Notes under the pieces: model-generated
Database searches by the model: none
Seen by the model: only the letters and a program-made list of their open reading frames with translations
Told to the model about the DNA's origin: nothing
Made by a program: the position numbers and the translations under genes
In this document: one piece after another, positions 9,104 through 15,653 of the stretch
How positions within the stretch are numbered: the stretch's first letter is position 1
Layout: every line of letters starts with the position of its first letter
Assembly (NCBI RefSeq): GCF_900111575.1
Contig: NZ_FOIF01000004.1
Coordinates: forward strand, 1 to 64,000
Direction of reading: 5' to 3'
Length of the DNA: 64,000 bases
DNA from: Anaerobranca gottschalkii DSM 13577
GTDB taxonomy: Bacteria > Bacillota > Proteinivoracia > Proteinivoracales > Proteinivoracaceae

Positions 9104-9120
9104 TAGCAAAAAACATGCCA
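9104..9120 (-). promoter_or_regulatory. Sigma-54 (-24/-12) promoter of bcd-etfBA
   Basis: Reading the minus strand from 9120: TGGCAT, five bases (GTTTT), TTGCTA. The invariant GG (9119-9118) and GC (9107-9106) are separated by exactly 10 bases, as sigma-54 requires. Only the C of the consensus TGGCAC is changed. The expected start point near 9094 leaves a leader of about 100 bases before the bcd ATG. No good sigma-A hexamer pair is obvious in the same stretch. Confidence 0.8.
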
Positions 9121-9264
9121 AATTTTTTAATGATAATAAACCCTTTATTTATCGCCTATTAAAGATTTGATTTTTTAACACCAAACAAATTCTGTCCCGA
9201 TTTCCGCACACTCCTGCAAGTTGTGTTGGTTTTTACTGTTTGTTTTCCCGGACAATAGTCAAAA

Positions 9265-9286
9265 TTTGTACAGGTTTGTGTACAAA
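9265..9286. promoter_or_regulatory. Perfect palindrome, candidate activator (UAS) site
   Basis: TTTGTACA and TGTACAAA form a perfect 8+8 bp inverted repeat around six bases. It lies about 145-165 bp upstream of the sigma-54 promoter, a normal distance for enhancer sites bound by Fis-type helix-turn-helix activators. The rest of 9000-9327 shows no gene. The alternative is a weak terminator of the minus-strand gene ending at 9328, since TTTT follows the stem, but the stem is AT-rich. Confidence 0.5.
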
Positions 9287-9327
9287 AAAAGACGGCACTT
9301 ACTGTACCATCTAGCTTTTCAAAAATT

Positions 9328-10047
9328 TTATGCACTTGTACTCACTTCTCTTTCAGCATATTCCCTAATTAAAATAATAGGTGTTTGTTCTCTATCTTGT
9401 CCTGCTGGATTATCTTTTAATAACTTTCTTACTAGATCTTCTTTATCTTGTATTTCTTTATTAGAGGCAAGAATTTCTACACCTAAATCATTGGCATCTA
9501 CAATCATAGAATCTATATCGTATTTCTCTTTAATTTTTTGGCATACTTTTTCTGGATTTTTAGGGGCAAAAATTCCTTTATCTGCATAATAATCATAAGC
9601 TTCATCATTAAAGCCATCTAAATTACTTATACCGTTACCAATTATTTTATAAAATACACCTTTGATGCGGAAGATCTTGCAGATAGCTGCAATAATAGCT
9701 GCAAATAGAATTTTCACCGGCCCTACTATATCGATAGCTACTTGCATTTTATATTCATTACGCAACCCTGTACAATGTTTATTCTTAACAACAAATTTAG
9801 ATAATAATTTAGCTAAAAGAGTAACTTTTACGTCTTTTTTATATATTATATCTCCTTGACTTAAGGCTACTATTTTTTCACTTAAAGTTATAATATCCCC
9901 CTTTTGATAGTAGGGAATGACATATTCTTCTATTACTTTATCTAAATCTTCACCTAAAGTAATAAAATGGGTTTTAATAGCATATCTGGCATAATTTTTA
10001 CCATCAATTTCTCTATATAGGGCCTTTCCCTCATTAGCTTTTAACAT
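9328..10047 (-). CDS. CofE/FbiB-like F420-0:L-glutamate ligase family protein
   Basis: This 239-residue protein resembles the coenzyme F420-0:gamma-glutamyl ligase family. The N-terminal region has RYAIKTHFITLGEDLDKVIEEY and GDIITLSEKIVALSQG, and the C-terminal part has FAPKNPEKVCQKIKEKYDIDSMIVDANDLGVEIL and NPAGQDREQTPIILIREY. In methanogens and actinobacteria CofE/FbiB add glutamates to F420. Many Firmicutes that do not make F420 keep homologues of unknown substrate, so the family assignment is firmer than the function. It is transcribed toward bcd but separated from it by the sigma-54 region, so co-transcription is doubtful. Confidence 0.72.
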   Translation of the reverse strand: MLKANEGKALYREIDGKNYARYAIKTHFITLGEDLDKVIEEYVIPYYQKGDIITLSEKIVALSQGDIIYKKDVKVTLLAKLLSKFVVKNKHCTGLRNEYKMQVAIDIVGPVKILFAAIIAAICKIFRIKGVFYKIIGNGISNLDGFNDEAYDYYADKGIFAPKNPEKVCQKIKEKYDIDSMIVDANDLGVEILASNKEIQDKEDLVRKLLKDNPAGQDREQTPIILIREYAEREVSTSA

Positions 10048-10174
10048 AAATTAACACCTTCCAATAACTTTAAAATTATTATTTTAAACTACTTGATAAC
10101 AAGTAAGTATGCCCATATATTTTTATACTATACAATATAATTATTACAAAATTATTAATTAAATCATAAATTTA

Positions 10175-11350
10175 TTACTCTAAAAGATAATCCCCTGCAT
10201 ACCTAATACCGATAGCTCCTAAAGGTGCTGTAATTACTATAGCTAAAACAGCTAATGCTAATATAATTTCTCCCCTTGGAACTCCCATAGCTAAAGGTAT
10301 TCCTCCAATAGCAGCTTGAACTGTCGCTTTAGGGCTATAGGCAATTGCACAAAAAATTTTTTCTTTAGTGTTTAAGCCACTTTTAATTAAGGAAAAGAAA
10401 ACCCCTATACTTCTTGCTAATACACCTGTAAATATCAATAAAATCCCCAAAAGTCCCGCTTCTTTCGCTACCATAATATTTACTTCAGCCCCTACTAATA
10501 CAAAAAGCAAAAGCTCAGCAAAAACCCAAACCTTATTAAGTTTTGTAGCTAACCTTTGAGCAACTAATGGGATTTTTTGAAGTAACACAAAACCTATTAC
10601 CATTACTCCTAAAAGTCCTGCTATCTCTATTTTTTCAGCAAATTCTTTTTCCATAGTAACTAATATTAAACCTGCTGACAGTAAAAATAGGACTTTTTTA
10701 GTATCCCTGATATGAAATTTTTTAAAAATTTTAATCAAAATTAAGGAAAAAATAAATCCTAATACTATACCCAAGAAAATAGCAACTAAAATTTTTTGTC
10801 CTTGAATAAATAGATTAAATTGACTTCCTCCATACAGTCCTAAAAAAGAAGTAAAGATAGTTATAGCAACTACATCATCTATACTGGCCCCTGCTAATAA
10901 TAGAGTTGGTATTCCCTTTTTTTCGCCTTTTCCTTCATTCATCAATTTTAACATAGAAGGGACAACCACTGCGGGAGATACTGCAGCGATAATAAAACCT
11001 AACATTCCTCCTTCAGTAAAATCGAAATTGAAAAAAATAGTACTTAAAAATAAAATTGTCAACCCTTCCAGTAATCCTGGAAAAAAACTCAAAAGTAAAG
11101 CAGGTCTTCCAACTTTAATTAATGTATCTTTTTTTATTCCTAACCCTGCCCTTAACAAAATAATTATTAAGGCAATCATCCTTAGTTCAGATGATATTAA
11201 AAGGATCTGGGGACTTAAGATATTAAATCCGTAAGGTCCCATTAACACCCCTAAAACTAACATACCTAATAAGCCTGGTAATTTAATTTTTTCAAAAAGA
11301 ACATAGAACAGTGAACCAAAAATAATTATTATAGCAAGACTTAATAACAT
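10175..11350 (-). CDS. Cation:proton antiporter (CPA2/NapA-KefB type) under fluoride riboswitch control
   Basis: This 391-residue membrane protein has about 12 hydrophobic helices and no C-terminal RCK/TrkA domain. The segment GASIDDVVAITIF near residue 155 holds the paired Asp-Asp of the ion-binding site found in electrogenic CPA2 exchangers. Such carriers swap Na+ (or K+) for H+. The gene has its own sigma-A promoter, a crcB-type fluoride aptamer and a terminator in its leader. Fluoride riboswitches are known to precede some cation/proton antiporter genes besides the fluoride channel and ClC-F genes. The product therefore either counters fluoride/HF acidification or itself affects fluoride. 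The start ATG has GAGGAGGAATGTAG before it. Confidence 0.88.
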   Translation of the reverse strand: MLLSLAIIIIFGSLFYVLFEKIKLPGLLGMLVLGVLMGPYGFNILSPQILLISSELRMIALIIILLRAGLGIKKDTLIKVGRPALLLSFFPGLLEGLTILFLSTIFFNFDFTEGGMLGFIIAAVSPAVVVPSMLKLMNEGKGEKKGIPTLLLAGASIDDVVAITIFTSFLGLYGGSQFNLFIQGQKILVAIFLGIVLGFIFSLILIKIFKKFHIRDTKKVLFLLSAGLILVTMEKEFAEKIEIAGLLGVMVIGFVLLQKIPLVAQRLATKLNKVWVFAELLLFVLVGAEVNIMVAKEAGLLGILLIFTGVLARSIGVFFSLIKSGLNTKEKIFCAIAYSPKATVQAAIGGIPLAMGVPRGEIILALAVLAIVITAPLGAIGIRYAGDYLLE

Positions 11351-11374
11351 CTACATTCCTCCTCTGTCTTGATT

Positions 11375-11410
11375 TAAAAAACAAAACTCCTACCCTGTCA
11401 AGGTAGGAGT
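11375..11410 (-). terminator. Riboswitch expression-platform terminator
   Basis: On the minus strand ACTCCTACC (11410-11402) pairs with GGGTAGGAGT (11395-11386), then TTTTGTTTTTT. The 5' arm is the conserved 3' end of the fluoride aptamer, so ligand binding should block this hairpin and allow read-through. Confidence 0.9.
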
Positions 11411-11458
11411 CATTAGCCAAGAAATTTAGGCGGTTCTAGTGGATCTCCATCACTAACT
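11402..11458 (-). promoter_or_regulatory. Fluoride riboswitch (crcB motif)
   Basis: Read on the minus strand, this has the conserved parts of the crcB RNA in order: AGTGATGGAGATCCACT (the first hairpin with its GATGG loop strand), AACCGCC, a short pairing arm, then GGCTAATGACTCCTACC. The AACCGC and CTAATGACTCCTAC blocks are the diagnostic pseudoknot strands. The last bases double as the 5' arm of the terminator, the usual transcriptional ON-switch design. It controls the antiporter gene that starts 50 bases downstream. Confidence 0.9.
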
Positions 11459-11473
11459 TTAGTTGTCAGTTCT

Positions 11474-11502
11474 ATTATACAAATTCAACTAAAATTAGTC
11501 AA
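11474..11502 (-). promoter_or_regulatory. Sigma-A promoter of the riboswitch-antiporter transcript
   Basis: On the minus strand TTGACT (11502-11497) and TATAAT (11479-11474) are spaced by 17 bases. Transcription should start near 11467, just before the aptamer. The -35 box overlaps the stop codon of the Nudix gene upstream. Confidence 0.88.
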
Positions 11503-11935
11503 TAAAATAACTCTGAATTTTTCTTATAAAAGGTATATCTGCGGGGGCAAAAAGGTATTCATTTAGTCCTTCGACGGAAACCCAACTGACCTTTTGATGA
11601 AATTTTTCTGTAGGTTGCCCTGAAACGATAGAACATAAATAACTTTTTATTTTAACCACCTTGTCCCCGTAATTATGGGTATTTTCTCCAAAGAAATCTC
11701 CTACTAAGATTTCAATTCCCAATTCTTCAAAAATCTCCCTTTTTAAAGTTTGTTCAGGGGTCTCACCCTTTTCAACCTTTCCTCCTGGAAATTCCCACAA
11801 ATTTTCTAAAGAATCCCCTAAAGGTCTTTGGGCAATTAGTATCCGATCCCCTTCTATTATGATAGCGGCACAAACTTCTAACTCCTTATTCCTTTCATTT
11901 AATCTTGATGGCTGTATAGTAATATTCCCTCTCAT
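11495..11935 (-). CDS. Nudix hydrolase (MutT/CTP-pyrophosphohydrolase type)
   Basis: The Nudix box is complete: GGKVEKGETPEQTLKREIFE followed by ELGI, the GX5EX7REUXEEXGU pattern. It is preceded by the usual ENLWEFPGG and RILIAQRP strands of MutT-like enzymes, which hydrolyse oxidised or non-canonical nucleoside triphosphates. The start is uncertain. The ATG at 11935 gives 146 residues; ATGs at 11944 and 12007 are also in frame. None has a well-spaced ribosome binding site, and all lie inside the 3' end of the upstream 77-codon gene, which is read in another frame. Conserved similarity begins only near ELEVCAAIIIEG, so 11935 or later is most likely. Translational coupling to the upstream gene is probable. 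Confidence 0.85.
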   Translation of the reverse strand: MRGNITIQPSRLNERNKELEVCAAIIIEGDRILIAQRPLGDSLENLWEFPGGKVEKGETPEQTLKREIFEELGIEILVGDFFGENTHNYGDKVVKIKSYLCSIVSGQPTEKFHQKVSWVSVEGLNEYLFAPADIPFIRKIQSYFID

Positions 11936-12128
11936 GTCCTCCATGGGGCTGAAAGTCAAACCCCTGCCTTTCCAATTCTTCAACAATTCCTTCTGATTGA
12001 GTAGCATCTGCTCCTTCTAGCCTAATAACTATTCTATCATTAACTTCCATATCCTTTAATTGTTCTCTTAACCTCTGCAGGTCAAGGGGAGTTATTTCTG
12101 TGCCACAATTAAAGAAGTATTCTTTCAT
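11895..12128 (-). CDS. Small conserved-looking protein, function unknown
   Basis: This 77-residue protein starts at an ATG preceded by GGGAGGAATTTAG, a strong ribosome binding site. The composition is that of a folded alpha/beta domain: RIVIRLEGADATQSEGIVEEL (strand-helix), then GFDFQPHGGHEREYYYTAIKI (strands). It vaguely resembles small TusA-like sulfur-carrier folds but lacks the CPxP motif, so I do not assign it. It overlaps the Nudix gene downstream by about 41 bases or more, in a different frame. Confidence 0.65.
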   Translation of the reverse strand: MKEYFFNCGTEITPLDLQRLREQLKDMEVNDRIVIRLEGADATQSEGIVEELERQGFDFQPHGGHEREYYYTAIKIK

Positions 12129-12199
12129 CTAAATTCCTCCCTTAACATTTTCCTCAAGTTTAGTTTGTACTAAATAATAATTTTTAAACACAAAAGAAA

Positions 12200-12229
12200 C
12201 CGTCATCTCAAGTTACCTTGAAATGACGG
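12200..12229 (-). terminator. Terminator after the LysM gene
   Basis: A 13-bp stem, CCGTCATCTCAAG with CTTGAAATGACGG (one mismatch), surrounds a 4-base loop. On the minus strand TTTCTTTTG follows, about 25 bases after the stop of the LysM gene. Confidence 0.8.
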
Positions 12230-12252
12230 TCTAATTATTTCTTTACCGTATT

Positions 12253-12882
12253 TTATTGAGAAATGACATTGAAATCTCTAGAACGGCGGCAGAAAGTACC
12301 TTCACAACCAATTACAAATACTGTTCCTCTTATATTACTTGGAACTTGCCAATGAAACTCGATGATATTTGTCCTTTGAACTTTTTTAGCTTCAATAAGC
12401 CTTGTTTGATTAAAAGGTTGACTTGCAGGGGTAAAGAATAAGAATCCTTCATTTACGTGCATTGGGAACCTAGCTCTAATTATAGTATGTCTCGCTAATC
12501 GTACTCCCCCTTCTACAACTGGTAATGGTTTTCCATCTGATCCTAAAAATTCAACTGCAACGGGCTCTGGAGGGTGTGGAGGAGTTGGTGGGTGTGGTGG
12601 ATGGGGTGGCATTGGTGGGTGTGGTGGATGAGGTTTTTTAGTTGGAACACAAATTCTTTGCCCTACAAAAATAAGTGCAGGATTTGGAATTTGGGGGTTA
12701 GCTGCTATAAGTTGTTGTAATGGTATTTGAAAACGTTGAGCTATTAAAAATAAACTATCTCCCTTTTGCACAGTGTAAATGAACCCACTGCAATGGGCTG
12801 GTGGAGCTGGAGGTCTGACATTTTGAGCCAAAGGACTTGCCACTTCATGCATGGATCTATTTTTAGCTAACTTTCTTTTCAC
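12253..12882 (-). CDS. LysM protein with histidine-proline-rich linker
   Basis: This 209-residue protein uses a GTG start preceded by AAAGGTGGTG. After a short basic N-terminus without a clear signal peptide comes one LysM domain (about 34-80: YTVQKGDSLFLIAQRF, then VGQRICVP), which binds peptidoglycan or chitin-like glycans. Next is a striking linker of His-Pro-Pro units (about 83-107), then a C-terminal beta-rich domain of about 100 residues that I do not recognise. Lack of a signal peptide plus LysM is typical of spore coat/cortex-associated proteins such as SafA relatives. The His-Pro repeat could bind metal or act as a rigid spacer. The role is inferred, not shown. Confidence 0.8.
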   Translation of the reverse strand: MKRKLAKNRSMHEVASPLAQNVRPPAPPAHCSGFIYTVQKGDSLFLIAQRFQIPLQQLIAANPQIPNPALIFVGQRICVPTKKPHPPHPPMPPHPPHPPTPPHPPEPVAVEFLGSDGKPLPVVEGGVRLARHTIIRARFPMHVNEGFLFFTPASQPFNQTRLIEAKKVQRTNIIEFHWQVPSNIRGTVFVIGCEGTFCRRSRDFNVISQ

Positions 12883-13176
12883 TTTTTTTCACCACCTTTA
12901 TAGGTTTTCCCTACATTATATGTCAAAAGATAATTAAAGTTTTAGGACATTTGTGTATTTTTAAAGATATTTACTTTTTCCAAAAAATAACTGTACTTTT
13001 TTTTTGCAACAAGCAGGAATTTTGTTATACAACAGCGAATATATTAAGTAATAAATTTTCTATACATTCAGTATTGTGTGTAAAGTTTGAGATTTATTTC
13101 ACAAGGAAGGAGGGTAGACTAACAATACTGGATAATAGAAAAAAATCTAAATCTAAGAAAAGGAGAGTGTTAGTAA

Positions 13177-14499
13177 ATGGAAAAACGGGAACAGTGGGGT
13201 TCAAGGTTAGGTTTTATTTTCGCTGCAGCAGGTTCTGCCATTGGATTAGGTAATATTTGGCGTTTCCCGACAAGGGTTGGGGAAAACGGTGGAGGAGCTT
13301 TTGTACTAATTTATTTATTAATTATGTTTGCCATCGGTATCCCTGTTATGATTTCTGAATTCGTTGTAGGTAGAAAAGGGCAGAAAAATATAGTAGGGTC
13401 CTTTACTTCTATCAAAAAAACTCCCCTTTGGTATGGAGTTGGATTTATGGGAGTTTTATCAGGATTTTTAATCTTAAGCTTTTACTCTGTAATAGCCGGT
13501 TGGGGTGTAAGTTACATTTTTAAATTCATAACTGGTACTTTTTCTGGCAATGTAGATACAGAATCAATATTTGTAGGATTAATAACTAATCCAACTCAGC
13601 CACTATTTTGGCACTTAGTATTTATGGCTATGACAACATTTATAGTGTTAAAAGGAATTGGTGATGGTATAGAAAAATACAGTAAACTCCTAATGCCTAC
13701 CCTTTTGGGTTTGCTTGTTCTATTGGCAATAAGGGCTCTAACTTTAGATGGAGCTTGGGAAGGAGTTATCTGGTACTTAAAACCAGATTTTAGCGAAATC
13801 AAAGCAGATACCATTTTAGCTTCACTAGGGCAAGTATTCTTTAGCTTAAGTTTAGGTATGGGTGCAATGATCACCTATGGTAGTTATCTTTCTAAAAAAG
13901 AAGATATCCCTGGCAATGCGGTGTTAATTTCCCTTGCCGATCTACTAATCGCAGTATTGGCCGGTTTTATCATCATCCCAGCGGTATTTGCCTTTGGCTT
14001 AGAACCTGGAGCTGGTGCTGGTTTAGTGTTTATGACTTTACCTGCAGTTTTTGGTGCGATGCCCTTTGGTAATTTCTTTGGCTTCTTATTCTTCGTTTTA
14101 TTAACTATAGCTGCTTTAACTTCTGCAATTTCCCTCCTCGAGGTTGTAGTAGCTTACTTTATTGATGAAGTTAAATGGGATAGAAAAAAGGCAGCTTTAA
14201 TAGTTGGAACAATTATTTTCTTAATGGGTATTCCTGTATCTTTATCCCAAGGTGGAATCACTATCGCTAATATCGACTTCTTAGATCTGTTTGATAAAAT
14301 TACTTCTTTAGTTTTCTTACCCCTTGGTGGTTTAATGACCGTTATCTTTGTCGGTTGGGTCTGGGGTGGTAAAAATGCCCTTGAAGAAATTCGCCAAGAA
14401 GGAGTTAAGTTTGAACTTGGTAATGCATGGTTATTCTTAATTAAATATGTACTACCAATAGTTCTACTTTATATACTAATAAGTGGTTTATTCCTATAA
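13177..14499 (+). CDS. Na+-dependent neurotransmitter:sodium symporter (NSS) family transporter
   Basis: This 440-residue carrier has about 11-12 helices. The first helix holds the family signature GSAIGLGNIWRFP (about residues 14-26), the unwound segment that binds Na+ and substrate. GGGAFVLIYL follows in helix 2. Bacterial NSS proteins (LeuT, TnaT, MhsT) import amino acids with Na+. The specificity cannot be read from the sequence. The ATG at 13177 has AAGGAG 12 bases upstream. A second ribosome-binding-like GGAGGG lies at about 13107 without a good start codon behind it. The gene is flanked by a strong terminator, so it is probably monocistronic. No small MetS-type subunit gene follows. 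Confidence 0.93.
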   Translation: MEKREQWGSRLGFIFAAAGSAIGLGNIWRFPTRVGENGGGAFVLIYLLIMFAIGIPVMISEFVVGRKGQKNIVGSFTSIKKTPLWYGVGFMGVLSGFLILSFYSVIAGWGVSYIFKFITGTFSGNVDTESIFVGLITNPTQPLFWHLVFMAMTTFIVLKGIGDGIEKYSKLLMPTLLGLLVLLAIRALTLDGAWEGVIWYLKPDFSEIKADTILASLGQVFFSLSLGMGAMITYGSYLSKKEDIPGNAVLISLADLLIAVLAGFIIIPAVFAFGLEPGAGAGLVFMTLPAVFGAMPFGNFFGFLFFVLLTIAALTSAISLLEVVVAYFIDEVKWDRKKAALIVGTIIFLMGIPVSLSQGGITIANIDFLDLFDKITSLVFLPLGGLMTVIFVGWVWGGKNALEEIRQEGVKFELGNAWLFLIKYVLPIVLLYILISGLFL

Positions 14500-14532
14500 T
14501 AAAATTTTATTTAATTTAAACTAATAAATTTC

Positions 14533-14569
14533 AAGGCTATGGCAAACTACAAAAAATTGCCATAGCCTT
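14533..14569 (+). terminator. Terminator of the NSS transporter gene
   Basis: AAGGCTATGGCAA (14533-14545) and TTGCCATAGCCTT (14557-14569) form a perfect 13-bp stem followed by TTATTTTTTT. Confidence 0.92.
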
Positions 14570-14654
14570 TTATTTTTTTATTATGGGTTTTAAACTATAT
14601 TGTTCTGTAGTATAATTTTAATAAACTATTAATCTAATCTGAGGAGTAGAGAAT

Positions 14655-15344
14655 ATGCTCAAATCATTTAAGGGAAACACATTATACAAACTTCCTACCC
14701 TTTTTTTCGGCTTTATTCTTTGCAGTTTAGGAATTACAATGATGTACAAAGGGAGAGATTTAGGTTTAGGGCCATGGGATGTACTACACACCGGTATTAT
14801 GAATTACCTTCCTCTAACCTTCGGTCAAGTCTCACAAATGACGGGATTTATTATTATTCTTATTAGTTCATTGTTAGGGGTAGCTCCAGGTATCGGTACC
14901 GTGTTAAATATGATTTTTATCGGAATATTTATTGACTTTTTCGATAATAGTCCTTTGTTATTTACCCCCCAAACCTTTGTTGGTAAATTGATAATGTTAA
15001 TTCTAGGGGTATGGATTTTAAGTATTGGTATTTATTTTTATCTAAAATGTGGTCTTGGAGCTGGACCTAGAGATGGTTTAATGTTAGGTCTCGTAAAAAA
15101 AACAAATCTTTCCGTTGGCAGAATAAAAACTTTCATGGAAATATCTGTATTGATATTGGGAGCTTTATTAGGTGGTCAAGTGGGAATTGGAACAATCATT
15201 GTAGCCCTAACATTAGGTTATTCTTTACAAATTGTTTTCACTATAGGAAAGTATAATTCAAGGGATATTATTCATAGAACTTTAAAGGATGAATTTTTAT
15301 CTTTATCAAAAATATTTAACCAAAAAGAAAGGAGTTTATTATGA
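14655..15344 (+). CDS. YczE-like integral membrane protein (COG2364)
   Basis: This 229-residue protein has five to six hydrophobic helices. It carries two copies of the family motif: GRDLGLGPWDVLHTGI (about 35-50) in the first half and KCGLGAGPRDGLMLGL (about 132-147) in the second half. The repeat G-L-G-x-x-P-x-D places it in the YczE/YyaS group; the molecular function of that group is not established. Its stop codon overlaps the next ATG (ATGA), so translation is coupled to the selenoprotein gene that follows. That pairing is the main clue to its job, perhaps transport of, or membrane anchoring for, a thiol/selenol reaction. Confidence 0.85.
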   Translation: MLKSFKGNTLYKLPTLFFGFILCSLGITMMYKGRDLGLGPWDVLHTGIMNYLPLTFGQVSQMTGFIIILISSLLGVAPGIGTVLNMIFIGIFIDFFDNSPLLFTPQTFVGKLIMLILGVWILSIGIYFYLKCGLGAGPRDGLMLGLVKKTNLSVGRIKTFMEISVLILGALLGGQVGIGTIIVALTLGYSLQIVFTIGKYNSRDIIHRTLKDEFLSLSKIFNQKERSLL

Positions 15345-15628
15345 AAATTACACTAACTGAAGAAGTGATGGGATATCTAAAAGAGAAAAATAAACAGGTA
15401 ATTACAGTCAATTTGGTAATAGGTGGTTCCTCTTGATGTGGGCAAACTTATAGGTCTGAGGTTCAGACTAAACCCCCAAAAAAACTGGATAATTATTATA
15501 AATATGAAATAGAAGACATAACTGTTTACGTAGATAAAGACTTACCTGTTGATAGAGAAAAAGGTCTTAACATTACTTTAGAAGGTTTTTGGTTATTCAA
15601 AGTTTTAAAGGTAGAAAACAAACTGTAA
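15341..15628 (+). CDS. Small selenoprotein (CC/Se-motif, HesB-like), Sec encoded by in-frame TGA
   Basis: From the ATG at 15341 the frame runs 95 residues to TAA at 15626-15628, interrupted only by TGA at codon 32 (15434-15436). Sequence around it: VIGGSS-[TGA]-CGQTYRSEV. Reading TGA as selenocysteine gives a Sec-Cys pair, the position where relatives carry Cys-Cys. The protein continues normally afterwards with EIEDITVYVDKDLPVD and ITLEGFWLFKVLKVENKL. The N-terminus MKITLTEEVMGYLKEK resembles A-type (HesB/IscA) iron-sulfur carrier proteins. A short stem-loop with a GGU-containing loop sits 18 bases after the TGA, as a bacterial SECIS should. AAAGGAG lies 8 bases before the ATG. A likely redox or metal-binding protein; the partner is the coupled YczE-like membrane protein. 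A plain nonsense mutation is the alternative, but the SECIS and Cys context argue against it. Confidence 0.85.
15454..15468 (+). promoter_or_regulatory. Candidate bacterial SECIS element
   Basis: GTCTGAGGTTCAGAC folds as a perfect 5-bp stem with loop AGGTT, with a G-U pair possible below. The loop G at 15460 is 24 bases after the TGA, inside the spacing accepted for SelB-dependent SECIS elements, and the AGGU loop resembles that of E. coli fdhF. Found by eye; no folding energy was computed. Confidence 0.75.
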
Positions 15629-15653
15629 TGGGAAGGGTTAGACCCTTCCCATT
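15627..15653. terminator. Bidirectional terminator between selenoprotein and glucan synthase genes
   Basis: AATGGGAAGGGT and ACCCTTCCCATT form a perfect 12-bp stem around a 3-base loop. The loop includes the stop codon of the convergent glucan synthase gene (15638-15640). Confidence 0.85.

Noticed and set aside
9328-10047. Evidence for coenzyme F420 synthesis
   Set aside because: Only one family member is present, no other F420 genes are in the window, and non-F420 Firmicutes carry such homologues.
12597-12640. Tandem DNA repeat or CRISPR-like pattern
   Set aside because: The repeated GGTGG/TGGGTG bases only reflect His-Pro-Pro codons in the LysM protein; no spacer-repeat structure. No CRISPR array, rRNA or tRNA gene was seen anywhere in the window.
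12951-13253. 100-codon open frame before the NSS transporter
   Set aside because: It lies across the promoter and ribosome binding site region and into the transporter gene in another frame, has low-complexity Lys/Arg composition and no ribosome binding site.
15434-15436. TGA as a simple nonsense mutation (pseudogene)
   Set aside because: Coding character, Cys next to it, SECIS-like hairpin at correct distance and an intact downstream frame favour selenocysteine.
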